Shown: positions 35,201-43,152 of the stretch, one piece after another | Layout of the letters: each line of letters starts with the position of its first letter | Position numbering within the stretch: position 1 is the first letter of the stretch | From: JAUSIF01 sp040901465 | Lineage (GTDB): Bacteria > Pseudomonadota > Alphaproteobacteria > Rhizobiales > Xanthobacteraceae | Direction of reading: 5' to 3' | Length of the DNA stretch: 64,000 nucleotides | Assembly: GCA_040901465.1 (NCBI GenBank) | Contig: JBBDYN010000002.1 | Coordinates: forward strand, 1-64,000 | Notes under the pieces: model-generated | The model's database searches: none | What the model saw: only the letters and a program-made list of their open reading frames with translations | What the model was told of the DNA's origin: nothing | Translations under genes and position numbers: made by a program

Positions 35201-37216
35201 CAAGTCTTTCCAGGTTCCCGCAGCGCCCGGCACGTTGGCCTGGCCGCCGAGGCGGCCCTCCACGCCCACCTCGCGCGCCACGGTCGTCACTTGGTCTGCG
35301 AACGTTGCCAGCGTGTCCATCATGTTGTTGATGGTCTCGGCGAGTGCCGCCACTTCGCCCTTCGACTGCATCGTTAGCTCTTGCTTCAGGTCGCCATTCG
35401 CCACGGCGGTGACAACCTTCACGATGCCGCGCACCTGTTCGGTCAGGTTGGCGGCCATGACGTTCACGGTGTCGGTGAGATCCTTCCAGGTGCCGGCAGC
35501 ACCAGGCACGCGCGCCTGACCGCCGAGCTTGCCGTCGGTGCCCACCTCGCGCGCCACGCGCGTCACTTCGGATGCGAAGGCGTTGAGCTGGTCCACCATG
35601 GTGTTGATGGTGTTCTTGAGTTCAAGAATTTCACCTTTCACGTCGACCGTGATCTTGCGCGAAAGGTCGCCGCGCGCCACCGCCGTCGTCACTTCGGCGA
35701 TGTTGCGCACTTGCGTCGTCAGATTGGCGCCCAGCAGATTGACGTTGTCGGTAAGGTCCTTCCAAGTGCCGCCGACGCCCGGAACGTGCGCCTGGCCGCC
35801 GAGCTTGCCTTCGGTGCCCACTTCGCGCGCGACGCGCGTCACTTCCGCGGCGAACGAGCGAAGCTGCTCCACCATCGTGTTGAGCGTGTCTTTCAGCAGC
35901 AAAAGCTCGCCGCGCACGTCGACCGTGATTTTCTTCGACAGGTCGCCGTTGGCAATGGCAGTCGCGACCTCGGCGATGTTGCGCACCTGCGCGGTCAAAT
36001 TGCCCGCCATGAGGTTCACGTTGTCGGTAAGGTCCTTCCATGTGCCGGCGACACCCGGCACCTGCGCCTGGCCGCCGAGCTTTCCTTCAGTGCCCACCTC
36101 ACGCGCGACGCGCGTCACTTCCCAGGCGAACGCATTGAGCTGGTCCACCATCGTATTGATCGTGTCCTTGAGCTCGAGAATCTCGCCGCGCACGTCGACC
36201 GTGATCTTGCGCGAAAGGTCGCCGCGCGCGACCGCGGTCGTCACCTCGGCGATGCTGCGCACCTGGTCGGTCAGGTTGCTCGCCATGGAATTTACGTTGT
36301 CGGTGAGGTCCTTCCACGTGCCGGCGACGCCCGGCACGATCGCCTGTCCGCCCAGTTTTCCTTCCGTGCCGACCTCGCGTGCCACGCGCGTCACTTCCGA
36401 TGCGAACGCGCGCAACTGATCCACCATCGTGTTGATGGCTTCCTTGAGCTGGAGGATTTCGCCGCGGACGTCGACCGTGATCTTCTTCGACAGGTCGCCG
36501 TTTGCGACCGCGATCGTCACGTCCGAGATATTGCGCATCTGGCCGGTCAGGTTGATCGCCATCGAATTCACATTGTCGGTGAGGTCCTTCCAGACGCCGG
36601 TCACTTCGCGCACCTTGGCCTGCCCGCCGAGCTTGCCTTCGGTACCCACCTCGCGCGCGACGCGGGTCACCTCCGACGTGAACACGCTCAGCTGCTCGAT
36701 CATTCGATTGACGATATTCGCCGAGCGCAGGAACTCGCCCTTGAGCGGCCTGCCGTCCACTTCGAGTCGCACGGTTTGCAACAGGTCGCCCTGCGCAACG
36801 GCGCCGATCGCGCGCGTGACTTCCGAAGTCGGCCAAAGCAAATCGTCGATGAGGGTGTTGATCGAGACTTCCATCTCGCCCCACGCCCCGTTCGACAGAG
36901 CGAATTTCACGCGTTGGCGAGTTTTGCCCTCTCGGCCGACCACCTGGCCGACCCGCTCGAGCTGCTGCGCAATGCGTTGGTTGGCGGCGACGATTTCGTT
37001 GAAGGCGTCTGCGATCTTGCCGATTAGTCCGGTCTGTTCGCCCGTCATCCGTGCCGAGAAATCGCCCGCCCGCATCGCTTGCATCGCGTGCAGCAATTCC
37101 TGCAGCTCGGTGGACGAGACCCCGTTGATCGCTTTGTCTTTCTTTTGATCGAGGGCTTTACGGCCGGGCAATCCGTTGACCACGGTTCCACCGGCCGCCG
37201 ACTTATTCGGCAGCAT
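32282..37216 (-). CDS. Poly-HAMP hybrid histidine kinase with three receivers (Nik1/group III-like)
   Basis: This 1644-residue protein has no membrane segment. In order it has an N-terminal linker, then about eight HAMP units (roughly residues 40-760) in a 92-residue tandem repeat, GAF domain (about 780-920) and coiled coil (AQQRELQQTNDQVEQKAQQL). HisKA with H980 in MSHELRTP and HATPase (FGGTGLGLAICREL) follow. Three receivers close it, with acceptors D1306 (SLDVFLPD), D1428 (VLDLRLPD) and D1575 (LMDIMMPG). The layout matches fungal osmosensing Nik1/Os-1 kinases and bacterial relatives. ATG 37216 is preceded by GGAGGCAAAA; a 24-codon upstream extension lacks support. It probably senses osmotic, redox or cell-state signals and passes phosphate to the REC-PAS-HWE protein downstream. 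Confidence 0.95.
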   Translation of the reverse strand: MLPNKSAAGGTVVNGLPGRKALDQKKDKAINGVSSTELQELLHAMQAMRAGDFSARMTGEQTGLIGKIADAFNEIVAANQRIAQQLERVGQVVGREGKTRQRVKFALSNGAWGEMEVSINTLIDDLLWPTSEVTRAIGAVAQGDLLQTVRLEVDGRPLKGEFLRSANIVNRMIEQLSVFTSEVTRVAREVGTEGKLGGQAKVREVTGVWKDLTDNVNSMAINLTGQMRNISDVTIAVANGDLSKKITVDVRGEILQLKEAINTMVDQLRAFASEVTRVAREVGTEGKLGGQAIVPGVAGTWKDLTDNVNSMASNLTDQVRSIAEVTTAVARGDLSRKITVDVRGEILELKDTINTMVDQLNAFAWEVTRVAREVGTEGKLGGQAQVPGVAGTWKDLTDNVNLMAGNLTAQVRNIAEVATAIANGDLSKKITVDVRGELLLLKDTLNTMVEQLRSFAAEVTRVAREVGTEGKLGGQAHVPGVGGTWKDLTDNVNLLGANLTTQVRNIAEVTTAVARGDLSRKITVDVKGEILELKNTINTMVDQLNAFASEVTRVAREVGTDGKLGGQARVPGAAGTWKDLTDTVNVMAANLTEQVRGIVKVVTAVANGDLKQELTMQSKGEVAALAETINNMMDTLATFADQVTTVAREVGVEGRLGGQANVPGAAGTWKDLTANVNLLAANLTTQVRAIAEVATAVTKGDLTRSIQVEARGEVAELKDNINTMIGNLRLTTERNMEQDWLKTNVAKFTTMLQGQRDLATVGRLLLTELTPLVNAQLGVIYRVDNQEKPLLRLVSAYADDGTNGHPQTLQMGEGLIGQCASDKRRMLITELRQEAVPIGSVSFKAVPQNVVVLPVLFENQLKAVIELASLGTFNALQIAFLEQLTDSFGTVLNSIEATMQTEGLLTQSQQLAGELQAQQRELQQTNDQVEQKAQQLAERNVEVERKNDEIEQARRALEEKASELALTSKYKSEFLANMSHELRTPLNSILILSQQLTDNADGNLISKQVEFARTIHGAGTDLLHLITDILDLSKIESGTVTVDAEDVQLASLIDAVSRQFRHEAERRQLAFDVRVDQGLGRNIFTDSKRLQQVLKNLMSNAFKFTEEGKVHLSVSAAVGGWSAQHAILNQAPVVVAFEVTDTGIGIPVEKQKIIFEAFQQADASTSRKFGGTGLGLAICRELANLLGGELTLRSAPGVGSTFTLYLPIKFVGPSTTLRTLSSGTPRAAELLQAERAAERPIEQIPDDRLIILPDDPSLLIVEDDPHYARILADLARDQGFKVLIAARGSDALELANQYQPSAVSLDVFLPDTLGWNVLSHLKQNPSTRHIPVQVITSDEDRQHGLARGAFSFLTKPTNTEDLEGALARIKNYAKRPRKRLLVVEDNMVEQMSIRELLGHDDIEITTASTGAECMEELRNEPYDCVVLDLRLPDISGFDVLKEIGADPELADVPVVVFTGRELSAEEDARLHSMARSVVVKGVESPERLLDETALFLHRVVSNLPTEKQRMLERLRDSDEHLIGRTALLVDDDARNVFALSSVLERRGMHVLTATTGNEAIQLIESTPQLAIVLMDIMMPGMDGYQAMEAIRTNPAQRRLPIIALTAKAMKGDREKCLEAGASDYLAKPVNTEQLLSALRNWLHR
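35130..36690. repeat. 276-bp tandem repeats encoding HAMP units
   Basis: Six copies of the block SEVTRVAREVGTEGKLGGQA recur every 92 codons inside the hybrid kinase gene. Two sub-types alternate: units with ANGDLSKK followed by RAF or RSF, and units with ARGDLSRK followed by NAF. This implies growth by a 552-bp (two-unit) duplication. The repeats are coding, not CRISPR or satellite DNA. Confidence 0.9.
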
Positions 37217-37606
37217 TTTTGCCTCCAGATCGAATTGTGTGGACCCGCTCCCGCTCTGCGGTGAACCGGAGGCGACCCGCCGCGGCAAGGCCTGAACACC
37301 CGCCGGCCACTGCGGGACCCGCGATGGCCGCGGCAGGGTCTTGCGCCACGCTTATGGTTTTACGACAGGGAATTTCACCCTCCCCCGAGCCTTGGCAGTC
37401 TAGGGCCAAAGCGCGCGCCGAGCATTAAAATGCTGAAAGGGACGAAAAGTTCCGCAAGCAGTAGCAATTTTTTTAGGTGGGCCATCGCCGCGGTTAGGCA
37501 AGCAATAAAGTCTGGAAATTCAACTAGTTGTGTCCGCGGGGCGCGATCATTGGGGGCGCCAAGCGCGGCAGATTCTGCACGAGGCGATGATCTTTATCGG
37601 GGATTT
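37217..37606. other. Intergenic region upstream of the hybrid kinase
   Basis: These 390 bases lie between two minus-strand genes. They include the AT-richer stretch gcattaaaatgctgaaag and agcaatttttttaggtggg near 37430-37480, which could hold the kinase promoter. No coding sequence or RNA was recognised. Confidence 0.5.
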
Positions 37607-38131
37607 TCAATCGCGGTCGGTGCTGCCGCGCGGCTTGCGCCGATGTGGCCTCTTGGACCCCAAATCTTTGGTCAGGTGCTCAAGATAGCTCCAGCCGTGC
37701 TCGCCCGACCGCGTCTCCGTGGAAATAATGTGTTGCTCGATCGCGGACCGGAGATCGCCGAGCCGCTGAAACCGGCGGCCTTTCGCATATTCGTCCTTGT
37801 CGAAGGACTCAGCCGCGACGCACATGGCGGCGAGCACGACTTTCGTCATCTCGTCGGCGTGGTCGGAGCGTTCGCCGCTCTCGGTTAGGTCGCGGTTTGC
37901 GTTGGATACCGCGCGATGGATGACCGGCTGCAGTTGCAGCTTCGTCTTTGCCACATGGTCGAATAGCGCGGAGAATTCGCGCGAGACGCGGTCGCCATAG
38001 TCGTCGCCGCGGACGACCGCGCGAAAAATCTCGACAATGAGACGATTGAGTTGTTCCGACGCCCATTCGGCATCGGGACTGGGTGGCTGGCGATGCCCGC
38101 CGCCGCCTTGAATCACGTTGAATTTGGTCAT
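37607..38131 (-). CDS. Hypothetical protein
   Basis: This 174-residue soluble protein is not recognised. It starts MTKFNVIQGGGGHRQPPSPD, has a likely helical centre (WASEQLNRLIVEIFRAVVRG and KLQLQPVIHRAVSNANRDL) and ends in a basic tail (SKRPHRRKPRGSTDRD). No signal peptide, membrane segment or metal motif was seen. The helices and the position behind a two-component gene pair would suit a small regulatory or adaptor protein, but that is speculative. Strand and codon pattern match the neighbours, which supports it as a real gene. Confidence 0.7.
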   Translation of the reverse strand: MTKFNVIQGGGGHRQPPSPDAEWASEQLNRLIVEIFRAVVRGDDYGDRVSREFSALFDHVAKTKLQLQPVIHRAVSNANRDLTESGERSDHADEMTKVVLAAMCVAAESFDKDEYAKGRRFQRLGDLRSAIEQHIISTETRSGEHGWSYLEHLTKDLGSKRPHRRKPRGSTDRD

Positions 38132-38185
38132 CGGGGCCCCGCCGGTGATTGCCTTATTATAGGCAGCGGGGGAGGGCGCTTGTCA

Positions 38186-38231
38186 CTGCCGAAGTTTCGG
38201 CAGCACCGATCGCTCTGGATAGACCGGTCTA
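38186..38231. promoter_or_regulatory. Two palindromes upstream of the aldolase/decarboxylase operon
   Basis: CTGCCGAA-GT-TTCGGCAG (38186-38203) and TAGACCGGTCTA (38220-38231) are both perfect. They lie 15 bases apart in the 272-base region between the hypothetical gene (minus) and the plus-strand catabolic operon starting at 38404. They may be operators for a regulator encoded outside the window, since no regulator gene is adjacent. Confidence 0.5.
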
Positions 38232-38403
38232 AGTAGCGCGGACCGCTTGGCTTTTTCGTGTCACGGCCCCGGCTTGACGGCTTTGCAACCGAACGAATGC
38301 AAGTTAGATTTTCATCGATGGCGAGGGCTCGCCTGCTGACCGAACGCTCGTTATCGGCGGGGCGCGGTGGATTCCGCATGTTGATGGACGGCAAGGAATC
38401 TCC

Positions 38404-39123
38404 ATGAGCCAATCCGTCGAAGGCGCGCTTTCCGAGCTTGTTCAGGCCAACCATATTCTCGCGAACGAAGGCGTGCTCGACGGCTTCGGCCATGTGAGCA
38501 TGCGCGCGCCCGACGATCCGTCGAATTATTTTCTTTCCCGCGCGCGGGCGCCTGAGCTCGTGGAACGTGACGATCTGATCCGCTTCACGCTCGACAGTGC
38601 GCCGGTCGGCACGACCAAGGGAGATTTGTATTCCGAACGCGTGATTCACGGCGAGATCTACAAGGCCCGCCCCGACGTGAGCGCCGTATGCCACAACCAC
38701 GCTGACGCCGTGATGCCGTTCTGCATTTCCGAGACACGGTTGCAGCCGGTCTTTCATCTTGGCGGCGCGGCCATTGGCGGCGAGGTACCTGTCTGGGACA
38801 GCCGCGACGAGTTCGGCGACACCAATCTCCTGGTCGCGAAGCCCGAGGAGGGCCATTCGCTTGCCCGTACGCTCGGCAAGAGCTTCGTCGTGCTGATGCG
38901 CCGCCACGGCGCAACGGTCGCCGGCCGGACGCTGCGCGAGGTCGTATTCCGCTGCATCTATATCGCGACGAACGCAAAGATTCAGATGGGTGCGGCGCAA
39001 CTTGGCCCCTATATGACGCTTTCACCCGGCGAGATCCGGCTTGCCGCCGAGTTCAATATCCGTCCGTATTCGATCAACCGCGCGTGGGAGCGCTGGGCCA
39101 CCCGCGCTGAGCGGCGCACATAG
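38404..39123 (+). CDS. Class II aldolase/adducin-family protein
   Basis: This 239-residue protein has the PF00596 zinc site: Glu in YSERVIHGEIY, the pair of His in AVCHNHADAVMPF, and a third His in LMRRHGATVAGR. Family members cleave or decarboxylate hydroxy acids; some act as decarboxylases in phthalate and related aromatic pathways. It starts 5 bases after GGAA and is followed after 7 bases by a 4,5-dihydroxyphthalate decarboxylase-like gene, so both probably act on the same pathway. Aldolase versus decarboxylase cannot be decided from the sequence. Confidence 0.88.
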   Translation: MSQSVEGALSELVQANHILANEGVLDGFGHVSMRAPDDPSNYFLSRARAPELVERDDLIRFTLDSAPVGTTKGDLYSERVIHGEIYKARPDVSAVCHNHADAVMPFCISETRLQPVFHLGGAAIGGEVPVWDSRDEFGDTNLLVAKPEEGHSLARTLGKSFVVLMRRHGATVAGRTLREVVFRCIYIATNAKIQMGAAQLGPYMTLSPGEIRLAAEFNIRPYSINRAWERWATRAERRT

Positions 39124-39130
39124 GCGATCG

Positions 39131-40117
39131 ATGAGCAAGCTGCAGCTTTCCGTTGCCATTGGCGATTACGACCGCACCCGACCGCTGGTCGACCGGGCGG
39201 TGCAGATCGATGGCGTCGATCCGATATTCATGACGCTGTCGCCGGAGGAAATTTTCTTCCGCGCCATGCGCAACGCTGAGTTCGACATCTGCGAATTGTC
39301 GATGTCGAGCTTCGTCTTGCGCACCGCGCGCGGCGACAGCCCGTACGTCGGCGTGCCGGTGTTTCTGTCGCGCGCCTTCCGTCATACCTCGATCTATGTG
39401 CGTCGCGACCGCATCAAGAAACCGGCCGATCTCAAGGGCCGCAAGGTAGGCGTGCCGGAATATCAGTTAACGGCGATCGTCTGGGTGCGCGCGATCCTGC
39501 AGGACGATCACGGGTTGAAGCCGTCGGACGTGACCTGGGTGCGGGGTGGCATCGAGCAGCCGGGCCGCCTGGAAAAGATTTCGCTCAAGCTGCCGCCAGA
39601 TGTGAGACTCGAGGACGCGCCGGAGGCCGAAACAATCTCGAGTCTTCTCGACCGCGGCGAAATCGACGGCTTCATCGCGCCGCGCCCACCCACCTGCGCC
39701 GGGAAAAATCCGAATGTCGGTTGGCTCTTCCCGGACCCGACGGCGGCTGCGAAGGAATATTACAGCCGCACCAGGATTTTCCCGATCATGCACCTTGTCG
39801 GCGTGCGCCGCGAATTGGTCGAGCGCCAGCCCTGGATCTGCGCGGCGGTATTGAAGGCGTTCGAGCAAGCAAAGACGGTCGCGATGGCGAAACTCAGTGA
39901 CACCTCCGCCACCAAGGTCACGCTGCCCTTCGTCGAGGAGCAGCTTGGCGCCGCGCGCGAGCTGATGGGTCAGGATTTCTGGTCCTATGGCACGCCCGCG
40001 AATCGCCACGTGCTCGAGGCGTTCCTGCGCCATCATCATTCGCAGGGTCTTTCCTCGCGTCTGGTGTCGGTTGACGAGCTTTTTCATCCGGCGACGATGG
40101 AAAGCTTCAAGATTTGA
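39131..40117 (+). CDS. 4,5-dihydroxyphthalate decarboxylase-like protein
   Basis: This 328-residue cytoplasmic protein (no signal peptide) starts MSKLQLSVAIGDYDRTRPLV. It carries VDPIFMTLSPEEIFFRAMR and SRAFRHTSIYVRRDRIKKP, which closely follow the Pht5/PhtD-type 4,5-dihydroxyphthalate decarboxylases. These enzymes have a periplasmic-binding-protein fold put to catalytic use. Close relatives are often annotated only as binding proteins. With the adjacent class II aldolase-like protein and a flavin hydroxylase it suggests a branch for carboxylated aromatic acids. Activity on dihydroxyphthalate itself is an inference, since no phthalate dioxygenase genes are nearby. Confidence 0.87.
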   Translation: MSKLQLSVAIGDYDRTRPLVDRAVQIDGVDPIFMTLSPEEIFFRAMRNAEFDICELSMSSFVLRTARGDSPYVGVPVFLSRAFRHTSIYVRRDRIKKPADLKGRKVGVPEYQLTAIVWVRAILQDDHGLKPSDVTWVRGGIEQPGRLEKISLKLPPDVRLEDAPEAETISSLLDRGEIDGFIAPRPPTCAGKNPNVGWLFPDPTAAAKEYYSRTRIFPIMHLVGVRRELVERQPWICAAVLKAFEQAKTVAMAKLSDTSATKVTLPFVEEQLGAARELMGQDFWSYGTPANRHVLEAFLRHHHSQGLSSRLVSVDELFHPATMESFKI

Positions 40118-40142
40118 TCCGTGCGGCGGCCGGGAGAGGACC

Positions 40143-41339
40143 TTGAGCGAGGACGCGATCCTTATTGCCGGCGGCGGCCTTGGCGGATTGGCCGCGGCTC
40201 TCGGCTTGGCGCGCAAGGGACGCCGCTCCCTCGTGCTTGAGCAGGCGCCGCAATTCGGTGAGATCGGCGCCGGCATCCAGCTCGCTCCTAACGCATTTCA
40301 TTCCTTCGATGCCCTCGGAATCGGCGAGCGCGCGCGGCGCGGTGCCGTCTTCATCGACGAATTGGTGCTGATGGACGCGGTCGGCGGCGAGCGCATCACG
40401 CACATTCCGCTCGGCGAACCGTTCCGGAATCGCTTCGGCAATCCCTACGCGGTCGTGCACCGCGCCGATCTGCACGAGGCCCTGCTCGACGCTTGCAAGG
40501 AAAGCGGGCTCGTGGATTTGCGGGTTTCCAGCCGCTTCGATCGATTTGAGCAGGATTCCCGTGGAGTCACCGCGATCCTAGCCACGGGCAATAAGGTGTC
40601 GGGTGCGGCGCTCGTAGGCGCCGATGGACTATGGTCGAGCGTTCGCGCGCAACTGGTCAATGACGGCTCGCCCATCGTGTCCGGCCACACGACCTACCGC
40701 TCGGTAATCCCGACCGAGCGCATGCCCGAGGACCTCCGCTGGAATGCAGCGACGCTCTGGGCCGGACCGAAGTGCCATCTCGTTCATTATCCGCTCAAAG
40801 GCTGGAAAGTCTTCAATCTCGTCGTCACCTGCCACAACGATGCGCTCGAGCCGGCTGCCGGCAAGCCCGTGAGCAAGGACGAGGTGCGTAGGAACTTCGA
40901 GCACGTGCATCCGCGCGCGCGGCAGATCATTGATCACGGCGACGACTGGAAGCTCTGGGTCCTGTGCGACCGCGAGCCGGTCCAGAATTGGGTCGATGGT
41001 TGCGTGACGCTGCTCGGCGACGCCGCGCACCCGATGCTGCAATATTTCGCGCAAGGGGCGTGCATGGCGCTCGAAGACGGTGTTTGCCTCGCGCACATGG
41101 TTGAACGGTACGGCCCCGATCTGAATGCCGCCTTCACTGCCTATAACCGCCAGCGCGCCGCGCGCACCGCGCGCGTGCAGATGGGCTCACGCTTGATCGG
41201 TGAATATGTCTACCACCCGGACTTGGCCAAGGCCGATGTGCGCAATGCTATCCTGCGGTCGTTTTCGGCCGAGGATTATTTCGACCGGCTTGCATGGCTC
41301 TATGGTTCGACTGGCCTTGACGCGAACGGGCCAACGTGA
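40143..41339 (+). CDS. FAD-dependent hydroxylase, salicylate/3-hydroxybenzoate 6-hydroxylase type
   Basis: This 398-residue single-component flavoprotein has FAD motif ILIAGGGLGGLAAALGLA, the EIGAGIQLAPNAFHSFDALG block typical of salicylate, 3-hydroxybenzoate and 6-hydroxynicotinate hydroxylases, DG motif LVGADGLWSSVR and GD motif LLGDAAHPMLQYFAQGACMA. It introduces a hydroxyl next to or para to an existing one using NADH and O2. TTG 40143 follows GGGAGAGGACC. It is the third gene of the operon after the decarboxylase-like gene, so hydroxylation of the decarboxylated phenolic acid is plausible. Confidence 0.9.
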   Translation: MSEDAILIAGGGLGGLAAALGLARKGRRSLVLEQAPQFGEIGAGIQLAPNAFHSFDALGIGERARRGAVFIDELVLMDAVGGERITHIPLGEPFRNRFGNPYAVVHRADLHEALLDACKESGLVDLRVSSRFDRFEQDSRGVTAILATGNKVSGAALVGADGLWSSVRAQLVNDGSPIVSGHTTYRSVIPTERMPEDLRWNAATLWAGPKCHLVHYPLKGWKVFNLVVTCHNDALEPAAGKPVSKDEVRRNFEHVHPRARQIIDHGDDWKLWVLCDREPVQNWVDGCVTLLGDAAHPMLQYFAQGACMALEDGVCLAHMVERYGPDLNAAFTAYNRQRAARTARVQMGSRLIGEYVYHPDLAKADVRNAILRSFSAEDYFDRLAWLYGSTGLDANGPT

Positions 41340-41963
41340 ATTTCGCGTCGCATTGCAGGGTCACGACCGCCTGATCTCATTGCTGTCGCGCGACCTTAAA
41401 TAATACCTTCGATGCCAGAGCGCTCCGCCGCGACCGGTTGCTCTAGGTGCATCCGTGACGAATCGGCGGGAAACACTGCGGACAGGCCGTTTTGCCGACC
41501 TCCGGGGCGGCCCGATCGCCGGCGCGGAGATTGTGGGAGGCTGCCCCGCGGCGAATCGCGGATGCGGTGTGCGCGTTGCCTGCGGTCTCGGTCAATTCAG
41601 CAGTTGACGGCAGAGATCGCGCCGCTTTCGTCATAGTGGATGCCGGAAAGGTTCCGGTTCTGCAGGCCTTCGTCAAGATTTTCGGGCCGGAAAATGCTTG
41701 CTGCCGTCTATAACCATGTTGCTCGTATACCAGCAGCACCGCCGCCGAATCCGTTGACTCGCGTGAGTGCAAGTTCCTAGAATAACTGTCAAAAGAAGAA
41801 GAAATTGGGAGGAGGTTGCGGCGGCGCATTCGCTTCGGACCTTCAATCGAGAATTCCAATCACCAGTGGCGTGCTTGTTGCCGTCGGTGTTATTCGTGTG
41901 TGTAAATGCGTCGCCCATTGAATGCAGGCGAGCGCGCGATGGGTGTGATCAAAGGAGACGGAA
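41340..41963. other. 624-base region without a recognisable gene
   Basis: No frame here has coding character like the neighbours. On the minus strand a short open segment (about 41598-41702) reads ASIFRPENLDEGLQNRNLSG and then IHYDESGAISAVNC before a stop, which looks like the end of a decayed gene but was not identified. The last 100 bases hold the ribosome-binding site (AAAGGAGACGG) and presumably the promoter of the gene at 41964. Confidence 0.5.
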
Positions 41964-43133
41964 ATGAGCGCTGCGCTGCGGTTCAACGTGATGCACTTCA
42001 TGCCGTACGTGCATCTTCCGGAAAACCACAAGGATTATAAATCGACCTGGGTCAGCTTTCCGAACAAGTATTTCGACGCCGACAAGGGTCACGACCTCTA
42101 CGAGCGCTACCTCCAGCAGCTCGTGCTCGCCGACAAGCTTGGCTTCGACGCCATCGTCGTGAACGAGCACCACAACACCGTTTACAGCATGATGGCGACG
42201 CCGAGCCTGATCGCTGCCGCACTCATCCCGCAGACCAAGAACGCCAAGATTTGCGTCTGGGGCACGCCGCCGAACTTCATGCTGCCGAACCGTCTCGCCG
42301 AGGAATACGCAATCCTCGATGTGATGTCGAAGGGACGCCTCGAAGTCGCGTTCCCGCTCGGCACCGGCATGGAATACTGGTCGAACCCCGTGAATCCGGC
42401 GACCGCCCGCGACCGGTTCAAGGAGTCGCTCAAGATCATCCTGCAGGCCTGGACTGAAGACGGCCCGACCACGCACTACGGTCAGTTTTACACCTATCGC
42501 TTCCTCAATCCCTGGCCGCGCCCGTTCCAGCGGCCGCACCCGCCTTGCTACATCGTCGGCACCGGCAGTCCGGAGACGATCGAGATCGCGGCCGAGCTCG
42601 GCTTTGGCTACGCGTCGGTGTTCGTCACGCAGCAGCGCGCGGCCGAATTGAATGAGACCTTGCGCCAACGTGCGGCGAGCTACGGCCACACCATGCGGCC
42701 GGATCAATTTCCGCTGCAGACCTGGGTCTATGTCGCGGAGTCGCAGGAGCAGGCCGAGCGTGAGTTCATCGGTCACTTCCAGCGCTTCTTCGAGGACTTC
42801 GCCCGCACGACGCCGCAGTACCTCGCGCCTCCGGGCTATCTGTCGATCGAGCAGCTCAAGATGCGCGCCGCATTGGCCGACAAGATGCACGGCGGCTTCG
42901 ACTTCGAAGCGATCAGCAAGTCGTTCTTCATCGCCGTCGGCACGCCGGAAAAGGTCGCAAACCAGATCGGCGAGTGGGGCGTGAAGATGAAGACCACGCA
43001 CTTTAACAACGTGATGCACGTCGCCGACATGCCGCACTGGAAGACCGTGAAGAATCTCACGCTCTTCGCGGAGGAGGTAATGCCGCGTCTGCGTTCGCGG
43101 TCCACGCCGTCCTACCGCATGGCCGCCGAGTAA
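41964..43133 (+). CDS. Luciferase-like (LLM) flavin-dependent monooxygenase
   Basis: This 389-residue TIM-barrel protein has GFDAIVVNEHHNTVYSMMAT at about residues 58-77 and VMSKGRLEVAFPLGTGMEY. It also has PCYIVGTGSPETIEIAAELG, as in the larger LLM oxidoreductases. It is likely FMNH2- or F420-type, with FMNH2 expected in this kind of organism. The ATG has a strong AAAGGAGACGG site. It pairs with the alpha/beta hydrolase 19 bases downstream; oxygenation followed by ester or C-C hydrolysis is a common two-step module. It is one of three LLM proteins in the window. Confidence 0.92.
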   Translation: MSAALRFNVMHFMPYVHLPENHKDYKSTWVSFPNKYFDADKGHDLYERYLQQLVLADKLGFDAIVVNEHHNTVYSMMATPSLIAAALIPQTKNAKICVWGTPPNFMLPNRLAEEYAILDVMSKGRLEVAFPLGTGMEYWSNPVNPATARDRFKESLKIILQAWTEDGPTTHYGQFYTYRFLNPWPRPFQRPHPPCYIVGTGSPETIEIAAELGFGYASVFVTQQRAAELNETLRQRAASYGHTMRPDQFPLQTWVYVAESQEQAEREFIGHFQRFFEDFARTTPQYLAPPGYLSIEQLKMRAALADKMHGGFDFEAISKSFFIAVGTPEKVANQIGEWGVKMKTTHFNNVMHVADMPHWKTVKNLTLFAEEVMPRLRSRSTPSYRMAAE

Positions 43134-43152
43134 GGTTGAGGGAAATCGAGCG

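Noticed and set aside
35130..36690. Regularly spaced DNA repeats as a CRISPR array
   Set aside because: Units are 276 bp, contiguous and coding for HAMP domains; no spacer structure.
35381..37027. 548-codon plus-strand frame opposite the hybrid kinase
   Set aside because: Shadow of the HAMP repeats. It repeats with the same 276-bp period and has no family-like sequence.
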